The notes below the pieces were generated by a model, which was not told the origin of the DNA, ran no database searches, and saw only the letters and a list, made by a program, of their open reading frames with translations. From NCBI GenBank assembly GCA_024635815.1, contig JAGXIG010000001.1:1-34027 (forward strand): a stretch of DNA of 34,027 nt, written 5' to 3'. Below, piece after piece: positions 16,401 through 24,265 of the stretch (position 1 is the first letter of the stretch; each line of letters begins with the position of its first letter). A program made the position numbers and the translations under genes. Origin of the DNA: Salegentibacter sp. GTDB taxonomy: Bacteria > Bacteroidota > Bacteroidia > Flavobacteriales > Flavobacteriaceae.

Positions 16401-17300
16401 ATGGATTCAGAAAATAAAAATAACGCTGTAGGATTTACGGAAGAGCTGAAAATTGAAGATGGTTTTTATCTTTTGAAGTTTCAAAATGAAACCGCTGATA
16501 TTCAGAAAATTATTAGGGATATAGATAGTAGTTTTATTCAATTTCATTTCAATTTAAAAGGAAGTAGTAAATTTCTGTTTAATAATAACAATTACGAACT
16601 TCCGCTTAATGAAGAAAGCTCCTTGTTGCTCTACAATCCGCAGCAGGATCTACCGCTAAACCTGGTGTTGGAACCAAATTCCTGGTTGATTTCTTTGGTG
16701 ATTTCTATAAAAAAATTCCATTCCCTTTTTTCACAGGAAGCGGGTTATATCACTTTTTTAAGTGCCGATAATAAAGATAAAAAGTATTATAAAGACGGGC
16801 CAATTTCCCCTTCTATGGCAATTGTGCTTAATCAGGTAATGAATTTTAACCTTACTCAAAGTATTAAAAATCTCTATTTTAAAGGGAAAGCTTATGAGCT
16901 ATTGAGTTTGTACTTTAACAGAACTGAAGATCCTAATGTAGAACAATGTCCTTTCCTTAGCGATGAAGAGAATATTATTAAAATAAGAAAAGCGAAGGAT
17001 ATTGTAATTTCCAGGATGGCCGAGCCGCCTTCGCTCCAGGAATTATCTAAAGAAATTGGCTTGAGCCTTAAAAAGCTTAAGGAAGGTTTTAAGCAAATTT
17101 ATGGGGATTCCGTTTATAGTTTTCTTTTTGATTATAAAATGGAATATGCCCGGAAACTTTTAGATAGCGGTGATTATAATGTGAACGAAGTTGGCCTTAA
17201 AGTGGGGTATAGTACGGCGAGCCATTTTATTGCGGCATTTAAGAAGAAATTCGGCACTACTCCCAAGAAATATATTATGTCATTAACACCAAATATTTAA
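16401..17300 (+). CDS. AraC-family transcriptional regulator, divergent from hemA
   Basis: DNA-binding regulator with a C-terminal AraC/XylS double helix-turn-helix (about residues 195-299). It is recognised by LQELSKEIGLS for the first HTH and by VNEVGLKVGYSTASHFIAAF with KKFGTTPKKY for the second. The N-terminal 190 residues look like a beta-rich sensor domain, and the linker FKGKAYELLSLYF resembles the PchR group of iron-responsive AraC regulators. It is transcribed away from hemA and towards hemH, so control of heme genes is a reasonable inference. The ThuA-like gene starts 4 bases after its stop codon. The effector is not evident. Confidence 0.9.
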   Translation: MDSENKNNAVGFTEELKIEDGFYLLKFQNETADIQKIIRDIDSSFIQFHFNLKGSSKFLFNNNNYELPLNEESSLLLYNPQQDLPLNLVLEPNSWLISLVISIKKFHSLFSQEAGYITFLSADNKDKKYYKDGPISPSMAIVLNQVMNFNLTQSIKNLYFKGKAYELLSLYFNRTEDPNVEQCPFLSDEENIIKIRKAKDIVISRMAEPPSLQELSKEIGLSLKKLKEGFKQIYGDSVYSFLFDYKMEYARKLLDSGDYNVNEVGLKVGYSTASHFIAAFKKKFGTTPKKYIMSLTPNI

Positions 17301-17303
17301 AAT

Positions 17304-18053
17304 ATGTTCAGAATAATTGTAGCCATTTTTGTTTGCACCTTTGTAATAGGTCTAAATTCAGGTTTTGCCCAGGAAGGAGAAAATGAAAAGGATAAAAAAG
17401 AAGTCCTGGTTTTTTATAAAACCGCCGGATTCTGGCATGAGGCCATCCCAACCGGAAGAGATTTTATCTCAGATCTTGGCGAAGACCATGATTTTGAAGT
17501 AAGCACTACTCAGGATGCCGATGATTTTAATGATAAAAATCTGACAGAATTTGATCTGGTTATTTTTCTTAATACTACAGGAAATGTATTGGACGAAAAA
17601 GAGCAGGAAGCTTTCGAGAAATATATTGAAAACGGGGGTAATTTCTTCGGAATTCACGCTGCTTCGGATACTGAATACGAATGGCCCTGGTATGGAGAAT
17701 TAGTTGGAGGTTATTTTGATGGGCATCCCGAAGTTCAACAAGCTGATGTAAAATTGAATATGCCTGAGCATCCTGCGGTTGCTCATTTACCGGAAGTTTG
17801 GTCAAAAACAGACGAATGGTATAACTACAAAAATTTAAATCCTGAAATGCAGGTGCTGCTTTATTTGGATGAAAATTCTTATGAAGGTGGCACTAATGGT
17901 GAGGAACACCCTATTGCCTGGTTTAGGGAAACCGGCCACGGCGGAGTTTCAATTTATACCGGTCTGGGACATACTATTGAGTCTTATATAGAACCATTAT
18001 TCCAGGAGCATATTCTTCAATCTATTTTATTTGCATTGGGCGAGGAAAAATAA
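17304..18053 (+). CDS. Exported ThuA-like protein
   Basis: Secreted or periplasmic protein of the ThuA superfamily (class I glutamine-amidotransferase-like fold; the name comes from trehalose utilisation). A signal peptide of about 22 residues ends in SGFAQ. The core shows VLVFYKTAGFWHEAIP, the strand FDLVIFLNTTG, the loop NGGNFFGIHAASDTEYEWPWY and, near the C-terminus, GGVSIYTGLGHT. This is the usual ThuA pattern, in which the Cys nucleophile of amidotransferases is absent. Family members take part in carbohydrate metabolism, often as domains of sugar-modifying enzymes. The gene follows the araC-type gene by 3 bases, so it probably shares its transcript. Its link to heme synthesis is unclear. 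Confidence 0.9.
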   Translation: MFRIIVAIFVCTFVIGLNSGFAQEGENEKDKKEVLVFYKTAGFWHEAIPTGRDFISDLGEDHDFEVSTTQDADDFNDKNLTEFDLVIFLNTTGNVLDEKEQEAFEKYIENGGNFFGIHAASDTEYEWPWYGELVGGYFDGHPEVQQADVKLNMPEHPAVAHLPEVWSKTDEWYNYKNLNPEMQVLLYLDENSYEGGTNGEEHPIAWFRETGHGGVSIYTGLGHTIESYIEPLFQEHILQSILFALGEEK

Positions 18054-18115
18054 ACGCTCTATAGGTGTATAAATAACAGCAATAAGTATTTAAAATTCCC
18101 CGGGACAAATAGTCT

Positions 18116-18123
18116 TATTTTTG
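18116..18123 (+). promoter_or_regulatory. -7 promoter element, possible start of the hemH transcript
   Basis: TATTTTTG is an exact TAnnTTTG match 212 bases before the hemH ATG. No convincing -33 partner was found. If it is used, the hemH mRNA has a leader of about 205 bases that contains two short reading frames and a hairpin. Confidence 0.4.
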
Positions 18124-18136
18124 AATTGAAACCGGC

Positions 18137-18310
18137 ATGATGCTGGACGTAAAGATTAGCAATATTAGGGAGATGATTAATAGCCTATAATGAATTCCCG
18201 CTATGGGAGTGAATTTTAAACAGATGAAACCAGCCATGCTGCTGGATCCAAAAAATGGCACCCACAGGGGCTTGATTATAAGCCTTTGTTTTATTCCAAA
18301 ATTGGATTAA
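18137..18310 (+). other. hemH leader with two short open frames (18137-18190 and 18224-18310)
   Basis: The 282-base gap before hemH holds two short ATG-initiated frames of 17 and 28 codons. Their surroundings resemble each other: GAAACCGGC before ATGATGCTGGAC, and GAAACCAGCC before ATGCTGCTGGAT, so the products share M-x-L-D-x-K. The second frame runs through the hairpin at 18266-18287, so a ribosome translating it would open that hairpin. These could be leader peptides or debris of a duplicated segment. I do not claim they are genes. Confidence 0.3.
18266..18295 (+). terminator. Hairpin with T-rich tail in the hemH leader (possible attenuator)
   Basis: AGGGGCTT (18266-18273) pairs with AAGCCTTT (18280-18287) around a GATTAT loop, with two G-T wobbles, and is followed by GTTTTATT. 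It resembles a weak intrinsic terminator placed 41 bases before the hemH start, in the sense orientation. It could end the upstream araC-thuA transcript or act as an attenuator. Confidence 0.35.
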
Positions 18311-18335
18311 AATTATAAACCGTTGAGAAAAAATT

Positions 18336-19370
18336 ATGAGTAAAGGAGTACTATTGGTTAATTTGGGTTCCCCAAAAAGCACCGACCCCAAAGATGTAAA
18401 GAAATACCTTGACGAATTCTTAATGGACGAACGTGTAATAGACGTTCCGTATTGGGCAAGGGTACTTTTGGTAAGGGGAATTGTTTTAAATACAAGACCT
18501 AAGAAATCGGCTGAAGCTTACCAGAAGATTTGGTGGGACGAGGGTTCTCCGCTTATCGTTTTATCACAACGTCTTCAGAATAAAATGGATGATAATACTT
18601 CGGTGCCAATCGCTTTGGCTATGCGTTATGGAGAACCGAGTATAAAATCCGGGCTTCAGGAGTTGCACGATAAGGGAGTAGATGAAGTTTTGCTTTTTCC
18701 ATTGTACCCACAATTCGCGATGGCAACTACGGAAACTATTTTGGTTCTAGCCGAAAAGCTTCGGAAGGAACATTTTCCTGAAATGCAGTTTACTACCGTA
18801 CCGCCTTTTTACAATCACGCTGATTATATTAGGGTTTTAGCAGAAAGCATTTCAGAAAAATTAAAGGGAAAAGATTTTCAGCATTTATTATTTTCTTACC
18901 ACGGTGTGCCGGAGCGGCATATTAGAAAAAGCGATGTCACAAAATCGCATTGTAAAATAGACGGTAGTTGTTGCCAAACGGCTTCGGCAGCGCACCAATT
19001 TTGCTATCGCCACCAATGTTATGAAACCACCAGGCTTGTCGCTGAATACCTAGAATTAAAAGAAAATTCTTATAGCGTTTCCTTTCAATCACGTTTAGGA
19101 TTCGACCCGTGGTTGCAACCTTATACCGATAGAACCATTGAGCGTTTTGGAAAACAGGGAATGAAAAAACTGGCCATTGTAACTCCTGCTTTCGTTTCAG
19201 ATTGTCTGGAGACTTTAGAGGAAATTGCAATGGAAGGAGAAGAAATCTTTCACGAAGTTGGAGGCGAAGAATTTACCGTAGTTCCCTGTCTTAACGATCG
19301 TGACGACTGGGTAAAAGTGCTTTCTCGCTGGGTAGACGAATGGGCGTACCAAAAGCCGGTTGAAGTATAA
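18336..19370 (+). CDS. hemH: Ferrochelatase
   Basis: Inserts Fe2+ into protoporphyrin IX to form protoheme, the last step of the pathway. The catalytic His189 lies in FSYHGVPERH, and the conserved glutamate is Glu292 in SDCLETLEEI. The N-terminus LLVNLGSP is typical. A segment at 206-228 carries five cysteines (206, 212, 213, 223, 228) in a CxxxxxCC ... CYRHQC arrangement, which could bind a [2Fe-2S] cluster or metal; this is inference. The length of 344 residues is normal. The stop codon shares its last base with the MATE gene start (TAATG), so the two are translationally coupled. Confidence 0.96.
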   Translation: MSKGVLLVNLGSPKSTDPKDVKKYLDEFLMDERVIDVPYWARVLLVRGIVLNTRPKKSAEAYQKIWWDEGSPLIVLSQRLQNKMDDNTSVPIALAMRYGEPSIKSGLQELHDKGVDEVLLFPLYPQFAMATTETILVLAEKLRKEHFPEMQFTTVPPFYNHADYIRVLAESISEKLKGKDFQHLLFSYHGVPERHIRKSDVTKSHCKIDGSCCQTASAAHQFCYRHQCYETTRLVAEYLELKENSYSVSFQSRLGFDPWLQPYTDRTIERFGKQGMKKLAIVTPAFVSDCLETLEEIAMEGEEIFHEVGGEEFTVVPCLNDRDDWVKVLSRWVDEWAYQKPVEV

Positions 19371-20716
19371 TGGCCTCGGTAAATTCTCGAAATCTCGGAG
19401 AAAAACCAATAGGTAAATTACTTATACAGCAGGCGGCACCGGCTTCCGTAGGAATTCTGGTAATGTCGCTAAATATATTAATCGACACCATTTTTGTTGG
19501 AAACTGGATTGGCTCTACGGCTATTGCAGCGATAAATGTAGTGCTCCCGGTTTCATTTTTTATTGCTGCTCTTGGGATGGCAATCGGAATTGGCGGTTCT
19601 TCAATAATATCTAGGGCACTCGGGGCCGATAACCGTAAAAAAGCGCTCAAAACTTTTGGAAATCAGATAAGCCTTACGCTAATCCTTACCATTGGTTTAG
19701 TAATTATCGGGTTACTTTTTGTGGATTCGCTAATTCCCGCTTTTGGAGGAAAAGGCGATATTTTTGAACCGGCAAAGATTTATTATACCATTGTTCTTTA
19801 TGGAGTTCCTTTCCTCGCGCTTTGTATGATGGGAAATACGGTGATTCGGGCTGAGGGAAAACCCAAATTCGCCATGATCGCGATGATTATTCCTTCGGTA
19901 GGGAACTTACTTTTAGATTATATTTTTATCAACCAAATGGGACTCGGCATGTGGGGCGCGGCCTGGGCTACCACAGCTTCTTATCTTTTTTGCTTCGCTT
20001 ATATTTTCTGGTTTTTTCTTTCCAAAAACTCTGAACTTAGAATTAGTTTGCCAGATTTCGGGCTTAATAAACCTATCCTTAGGGAAATTGGATCTCTTGG
20101 TTTTGTTACTCTATCCAGACAGGCCGTAGTAAGTGTTATTTACCTGCTAATGAATAATATTTTATTTGACCTGGGCGGGGAAGATGCAGTGGCGATCTAT
20201 GCGATTATCGCAAGAATGTTGATGTTTGCTTTATTTCCGGTTCTCGGGGTTACTCAGGGTTTTTTACCAATAGCAGGCTTTAATTATGGCGCTGGAAAGT
20301 ATCAAAGGGTTCGCAAAAGTATTAATACCGCTATTTTGTATGCCTGCGGATTAGGCTTACTGGTCTTCGCCGGAATTATGTTTTTTTCTGAGGAAATCGT
20401 TCGCATTTTTACTAAAAACCCAACTATTATTGCTCAAACTCCTGGGGCGATGCGCTGGGTTTTTGCTGCGACACCCATTGTGGCAATTCAGCTTATTGGT
20501 GCCGCTTATTTTCAAGCCGTTGGCAAAGCGGTTCCTGCCTTATTGCTTACTTTATCCCGTCAGGGATTCTTTTTTATTCCTCTAATTCTAATTTTGCCAA
20601 ATTATTTTGGAGTATGGATCTCATTTCCCATAGCCGATTTGCTTTCAACGCTGGTTACCGCCTATTTTTTAAACCGGGAAATGAGATTAAAACTGAAACC
20701 GGAAACCGCGCAATAA
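19370..20716 (+). CDS. MATE-family efflux transporter
   Basis: Multidrug and toxic-compound extrusion protein with about 12 predicted membrane helices in 448 residues. It is likely to be a Na+ or H+ antiporter of the inner membrane. The sequence shows the family pattern near the N-terminus (LIQQAAPASVGILVMSL, then IDTIFVGNWIG) and again in the second half (SLGFVTLSRQAVVSVIY and GVTQGFLPIAGFNYGAGKY). It is coupled to hemH by a 1-base overlap, so export of porphyrin intermediates or heme-related stress is a possible role, but the substrate cannot be read from sequence. No unusual features. Confidence 0.93.
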   Translation: MASVNSRNLGEKPIGKLLIQQAAPASVGILVMSLNILIDTIFVGNWIGSTAIAAINVVLPVSFFIAALGMAIGIGGSSIISRALGADNRKKALKTFGNQISLTLILTIGLVIIGLLFVDSLIPAFGGKGDIFEPAKIYYTIVLYGVPFLALCMMGNTVIRAEGKPKFAMIAMIIPSVGNLLLDYIFINQMGLGMWGAAWATTASYLFCFAYIFWFFLSKNSELRISLPDFGLNKPILREIGSLGFVTLSRQAVVSVIYLLMNNILFDLGGEDAVAIYAIIARMLMFALFPVLGVTQGFLPIAGFNYGAGKYQRVRKSINTAILYACGLGLLVFAGIMFFSEEIVRIFTKNPTIIAQTPGAMRWVFAATPIVAIQLIGAAYFQAVGKAVPALLLTLSRQGFFFIPLILILPNYFGVWISFPIADLLSTLVTAYFLNREMRLKLKPETAQ

Positions 20717-20760
20717 TTCTTCCGAAGAAAAATTCATAAATCCCTATCTTTGTTAGATAG
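20717..20760. promoter_or_regulatory. Toxin-antitoxin promoter with overlapping palindromes
   Basis: TATCTTTG (20745-20752) is an exact -7 element 15 bases before the antitoxin ATG. It lies inside the inverted repeat CTATCT (20744-20749) / AGATAG (20755-20760) with a 5-base centre. A second palindrome, TTCTTC-C-GAAGAA (20717-20729), covers the -33 area. Binding of the antitoxin or its complex here would block the promoter, the usual autoregulation of type II modules. Confidence 0.5.
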
Positions 20761-20767
20761 CTGAAAA

Positions 20768-21046
20768 ATGATGGATATAAATGCTTTAAAAATAGAACTA
20801 ATTCAAAAGATCATTGACTGTAATGATCACGCTTTGCTGGAACAGATGGAGAAATTATTGCACGGGGTGGAGGTGGAAGCAAATGATCCCGGGGAAAATT
20901 ATGAAGTAGAAAGCCATAAAAACTTACTTTCTAAAGAACAACTAGAAGAAATAGAGAAAAGGAATAAGGCATATTTGGAGGGCAATTTAGAAACAGAATC
21001 TTTAGAAACATTCAATAAAAAAATGTTTGAAAAATATGGGATTTAA
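20768..21046 (+). CDS. Type II antitoxin-like protein
   Basis: A 92-residue acidic, helix-rich protein upstream of and overlapping a RelE/ParE-type toxin gene, hence probably its antitoxin. The N-terminal half (LKIELIQKIIDCNDHALLEQ) is typical of small antitoxins with a helical dimerisation domain. The C-terminal half (LLSKEQLEEIEKRNKAYLEG) resembles the toxin-binding helix of the addiction-module component family. The start follows a -7 promoter element and an inverted repeat. No ribbon-helix-helix motif is clearly visible, so the DNA-binding mode is unsure. Confidence 0.8.
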   Translation: MMDINALKIELIQKIIDCNDHALLEQMEKLLHGVEVEANDPGENYEVESHKNLLSKEQLEEIEKRNKAYLEGNLETESLETFNKKMFEKYGI

Positions 21047-21323
21047 GCTTGAAATAAGCGTAGAAGCCCGTTTGGATGTTGAAGCAGCAATGGATTGGTA
21101 CAACACTCAAGTACCTAAATTAGGAGGAAGGTTCTTAGATGATTTCAGGAATACTTTAGCATATCTCGTTAAGCACCCATATTCTTTTAGAAAATTAGAC
21201 ACCAATAATAGGGAGGCAGGATTGCATACCTTTCCTTATTTGATAATTTATAAGGTTGAGGTATTTAAAATAACAGTTCTTGGTGTCTTCAACACCCATC
21301 AAAACCCAACCAAAAAACCATAG
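21036..21323 (+). CDS. RelE/ParE-family toxin
   Basis: Small toxin of the RelE/ParE superfamily, which either cleaves mRNA on the ribosome or inhibits gyrase. The family pattern is present: SVEARLDVEAAMDWYNTQ, then LGGRFLDDFRNTL, HPYSFRKLD, and the C-terminal strands FPYLIIYKVE and ITVLGVFNTHQNP. I use ATG 21036 (95 residues), because the upstream codon at 21027 is TTG and would only add MKN. The gene overlaps the antitoxin by 11 bases, as usual for such pairs. hemJ starts 4 bases after its stop codon, so the module is inserted into a heme-gene cluster without breaking it. Confidence 0.88.
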   Translation: MGFKLEISVEARLDVEAAMDWYNTQVPKLGGRFLDDFRNTLAYLVKHPYSFRKLDTNNREAGLHTFPYLIIYKVEVFKITVLGVFNTHQNPTKKP

Positions 21324-21326
21324 TTT

Positions 21327-21878
21327 GTGATAGAATATTACCAGTATATAAAAGCTTTACACCTTATTTTTGTGATCACCTGGTTTGCCGGGCTTTTTTA
21401 TATTCCGCGTTTATTTATTTACCATATAGAAGCCACGCAAAAACCTGAGCCTGATAAAAGTATTCTTGCCAGCCAGTTTAAGTTAATGACTAAAAGGCTG
21501 TGGTATATTATAACCTGGCCTTCGGCTATTTTGGCGAGTTTGTTTGCTTTTATGTTGCTACATTTAGCACCGGGATGGCTCTCGCAAGATTGGATGCTGG
21601 TAAAACTGGGTTTTGTTGCTCTGCTTTACGCTTATCATATTAAATGTCACCTCATTTTTAAAGAACTACAGAAAGATGTGGTAAAATGGACTTCAAATCA
21701 AATGAGGTTGTGGAACGAGGGTTCTACGTTAATCCTGTTTGCGATTATTTTTTTAGTTATCATAAAGGATGCTATAGACTGGGTCTATGGAGTATTAGGA
21801 ATATTTCTACTGGCGGGAATGCTTATGCTGGGGATTAAAATTTATAAGCGAATTAGAACTAAAAATCCTGATGCCTAA
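21327..21878 (+). CDS. hemJ: Protoporphyrinogen IX oxidase HemJ (CopD-like)
   Basis: Membrane protein of the HemJ family (formerly UPF0093) that oxidises protoporphyrinogen IX to protoporphyrin IX where hemG and hemY are absent. About five membrane helices are predicted. The conserved N-terminal motif ALHLIFVITWFAGLFYIPRL contains His12. Further family marks are WMLVKLGF, YAYHIKCH and MRLWNEG. The length of 183 residues is normal. The start is a GTG at 21327, because the codons upstream in frame run into the toxin stop. It completes the pathway between hemF and hemH, both encoded nearby. Confidence 0.93.
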   Translation: MIEYYQYIKALHLIFVITWFAGLFYIPRLFIYHIEATQKPEPDKSILASQFKLMTKRLWYIITWPSAILASLFAFMLLHLAPGWLSQDWMLVKLGFVALLYAYHIKCHLIFKELQKDVVKWTSNQMRLWNEGSTLILFAIIFLVIIKDAIDWVYGVLGIFLLAGMLMLGIKIYKRIRTKNPDA

Positions 21879-21917
21879 TTGGTGTGATAATTGATTAATT
21901 TGCGCTAATAATCATTT

Positions 21918-23366
21918 ATGAAGCTTTCAAAACTTTCTTTAAGTACCCGCATTTTTATCTCCATGATTTTATTGGTGCTGGGAGCTTCAATCTTAATTGT
22001 TGGTATTACGGTTTACCAATACAAACTGGAAGCTGAGAATTACCACAGAGAACGCCTGGAACGAAAGGAACAGTCCATTAGGGAAAACATAAAGTTTATC
22101 CTGGCGAGCACAACATACCTTGTAAACACAGAAAATATTGATATCGTTTTTAGGGATAAAATCCATGAAATGGCCCAGGTGCATGAGATGCAAATCAATA
22201 TTTACGATCTTCAGGGCCGGCTTTTAGTAAAATCAGATCAATCTTTTTTTAGAGATACCACAGATAATCAACTGGACAAAGATATTCTTAGAAAGTTGGA
22301 ACGCTCAGAGAGCAAGCGGTATATTGAAAAAACCGAAATTAACGGGCAAAAATTTCAATCATCATATACTTATATTGTAGACGGTAAATTTAAGCCTCTG
22401 GCAATATTATATCTTCCCTATGTTCAAGATGATACGGTTTTAAATCGTGATTTGAATAATTTTCTCGTAAGAATGGGAGAAGTATATTTGTTTATGCTTC
22501 TTCTGGCTATAATAATGTCTTATTTCCTTTCAAAATACATTACCAAATCCATTAAGATTATTTCAGATAAAATTACTGAAACCCGGCTGGATAAACGCAA
22601 CCAGAAGATAGATATAACCAATGCTTCAGAAGAGATCTACACGCTTGTAGCGGCCTATAATAGTATGATAGACGAGTTGGAAGAAAGCGCGGTAAAACTC
22701 GCTGCAGGAGAGCGTGAACAGGCGTGGCGGGAGATGGCTAAACAGGTAGCTCACGAAATTAAAAATCCGTTAACTCCAATGCGCTTAAGTGTACAAAGTT
22801 TTGAACGGAATTTTGATAGAAATGATCCTGAAATTGAAGCAAAAGTAGCCGAATATTCTACCACCCTTATCAATCAAATTGACACGATGAGTTCTATTGC
22901 CGAGGCTTTTTCGAATTTCGCGAAAATGCCCGCGCAGCAAAACGAGATGCTTAACGTTCCAAAAATCGTTAAACTGGCACTTGATATCTTTAATGAAGAT
23001 TACATTCAGTTCTCTAGTGAAAAAGATGAAATCCTTGCCAAATTTGACCGCACGCAGCTTATAAGAGTAATTACAAATTTGGTGAAGAATGCGATCCAGG
23101 CTATGGACGGGCAGGAGAATCCGCGTATTATGGTTAGCATTCACGAAGAAGTTTCAGACGTATTTGTTATTATTTCAGATAATGGTGCTGGGATAACCGA
23201 AGAAAATATAGAAAAGGTTTTTGAACCTAAATTCACCACTAAATCCAGCGGAATGGGCCTAGGTCTTGCCATGGTAAAGAATATTGTGGAAACCTATAAC
23301 GGAAGCATTAACTTTACTTCTAAGCTTGGAAAAGGGACTACGTTTAAGCTGCGTTTTCCCAAATAA
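21918..23366 (+). CDS. Sensor histidine kinase, NtrY-like, without a neighbouring response regulator
   Basis: Transmembrane two-component kinase. Membrane helices at about 12-34 and 188-204 enclose a periplasmic sensor of about 150 residues. A HAMP domain follows (about 205-260), then the HisKA domain with phospho-acceptor His279 in [11 protein letters not shown]. The HATPase domain has N box NLVKNAIQA (387-395), G1 DNGAG (421-425) and G2 GMGLGL (445-450). The KNPLTP form is typical of NtrY/AtoS-type kinases. All catalytic motifs are intact. No response regulator gene is in the window, so the partner is elsewhere. The gene lies 39 bases after hemJ and 26 bases before an enoyl-CoA hydratase. 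Confidence 0.94.
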   Translation: MKLSKLSLSTRIFISMILLVLGASILIVGITVYQYKLEAENYHRERLERKEQSIRENIKFILASTTYLVNTENIDIVFRDKIHEMAQVHEMQINIYDLQGRLLVKSDQSFFRDTTDNQLDKDILRKLERSESKRYIEKTEINGQKFQSSYTYIVDGKFKPLAILYLPYVQDDTVLNRDLNNFLVRMGEVYLFMLLLAIIMSYFLSKYITKSIKIISDKITETRLDKRNQKIDITNASEEIYTLVAAYNSMIDELEESAVKLAAGEREQAWREMAKQVAHEIKNPLTPMRLSVQSFERNFDRNDPEIEAKVAEYSTTLINQIDTMSSIAEAFSNFAKMPAQQNEMLNVPKIVKLALDIFNEDYIQFSSEKDEILAKFDRTQLIRVITNLVKNAIQAMDGQENPRIMVSIHEEVSDVFVIISDNGAGITEENIEKVFEPKFTTKSSGMGLGLAMVKNIVETYNGSINFTSKLGKGTTFKLRFPK

Positions 23367-23392
23367 TAGAATAACGACCAAAAATTTTAGAT

Positions 23393-24175
23393 ATGGAATT
23401 CGAAAATATTTTAACCGAGAATAACGAAGGAATTTTACAAATTATAATCAACCGGCCTAAAAAACTTAATGCCTTAAACCGCGATACTATTGAGGAATTG
23501 CACCAGGCTTTTGCTGAAGCAAAGGAAGATCGCGAAGTAAAAGTGATCATTTTAACCGGAAGCGGGGACAAGGCTTTTGTTGCCGGAGCTGATATTAGCG
23601 AATTCGCCGATTTTTCTTCGGAAGAAGGCCGCGAACTTTCAGCGGAAGGACAGGCGAAATTGTTTGATTTTGTGGCCAATTTTCCAAAGCCGGTTATTGC
23701 AGCAGTAAACGGATTTGCCCTTGGTGGGGGACTCGAATTAGCAATGGCAGCACATTTTAGAGTTGCTAGCGATAATGCAAAAATGGGACTTCCTGAAACT
23801 TCTCTGGGGGTAATTCCCGGTTATGGTGGTACGCAGCGACTTCCGCAATTAGTAGGGAAAGGCCGCGCTATGGAAATGATCATGACCGCGGGAATGATAG
23901 ATGCCAACCAGGCGCTTCAATATAACCTTGTGAACCACGTCTGTGAACCTGAAGAATTAATAGAATTTACCGAAAGAATTGCCCTTAAAATAATGAAGAA
24001 TTCCTTAGTAGCTATCAGCGCAGCAATTCGCGCTATAAATGCAAATTACGAAGATGGCGTAAACGGCTTTGAAGTTGAAATTAGTGAATTTGGAAGCTCT
24101 TTCGGCACCGAAGATTTTGAAGAAGGAACTTCGGCGTTTTTGAATAAACGTAAAGCCGATTTCCCCGGAAATTAA
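23393..24175 (+). CDS. Enoyl-CoA hydratase/isomerase family protein
   Basis: Crotonase-fold enzyme, most likely a short-chain enoyl-CoA hydratase that adds water to trans-2-enoyl-CoA. The oxyanion-hole segment AFVAGADISEF (61-71) is present. Both catalytic glutamates are present, Glu115 in GGGLELA and Glu135 in GLPETSLG, followed by the GYGGTQRL motif. Having both glutamates favours hydratase over isomerase activity. The length of 260 residues is standard. It may serve fatty-acid or amino-acid degradation; no other beta-oxidation genes are adjacent. Confidence 0.93.
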   Translation: MEFENILTENNEGILQIIINRPKKLNALNRDTIEELHQAFAEAKEDREVKVIILTGSGDKAFVAGADISEFADFSSEEGRELSAEGQAKLFDFVANFPKPVIAAVNGFALGGGLELAMAAHFRVASDNAKMGLPETSLGVIPGYGGTQRLPQLVGKGRAMEMIMTAGMIDANQALQYNLVNHVCEPEELIEFTERIALKIMKNSLVAISAAIRAINANYEDGVNGFEVEISEFGSSFGTEDFEEGTSAFLNKRKADFPGN

Positions 24176-24253
24176 AATAAAAGCTTTAGTATTCAGGATA
24201 TATTTTTTGAATGTTAAAGCTCAATTTTCACTCATTAAATAGGATATATTCCA

Positions 24254-24261
24254 TATATTTG
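24254..24261 (+). promoter_or_regulatory. -7 promoter element abutting the radical SAM start codon
   Basis: TATATTTG is an exact TAnnTTTG match ending only 4 bases before the ATG at 24266. A normal start site about 5-8 bases downstream would make the mRNA leaderless or nearly so. No strong -33 element was recognised. Confidence 0.4.
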
Positions 24262-24265
24262 TAAT

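Noticed and set aside
18124..18335. Known riboswitch (cobalamin, TPP or similar) in the hemH leader
   Set aside because: The conserved core boxes of those classes are not present; only simple hairpins and short frames can be seen.
18185..18391. Minus-strand open frame of 68 codons across the hemH start
   Set aside because: Overlaps the hemH N-terminus and leader; no signal, motif or promoter supports it.
20717..20729. TTCTTC-C-GAAGAA as a terminator for the MATE gene
   Set aside because: The stem is only 6 bp with a one-base centre and no T run; it fits better as part of the toxin-antitoxin promoter.
21027..21035. TTG start for the toxin gene
   Set aside because: The ATG at 21036 gives the usual toxin N-terminus; the TTG adds only three residues and increases the overlap.
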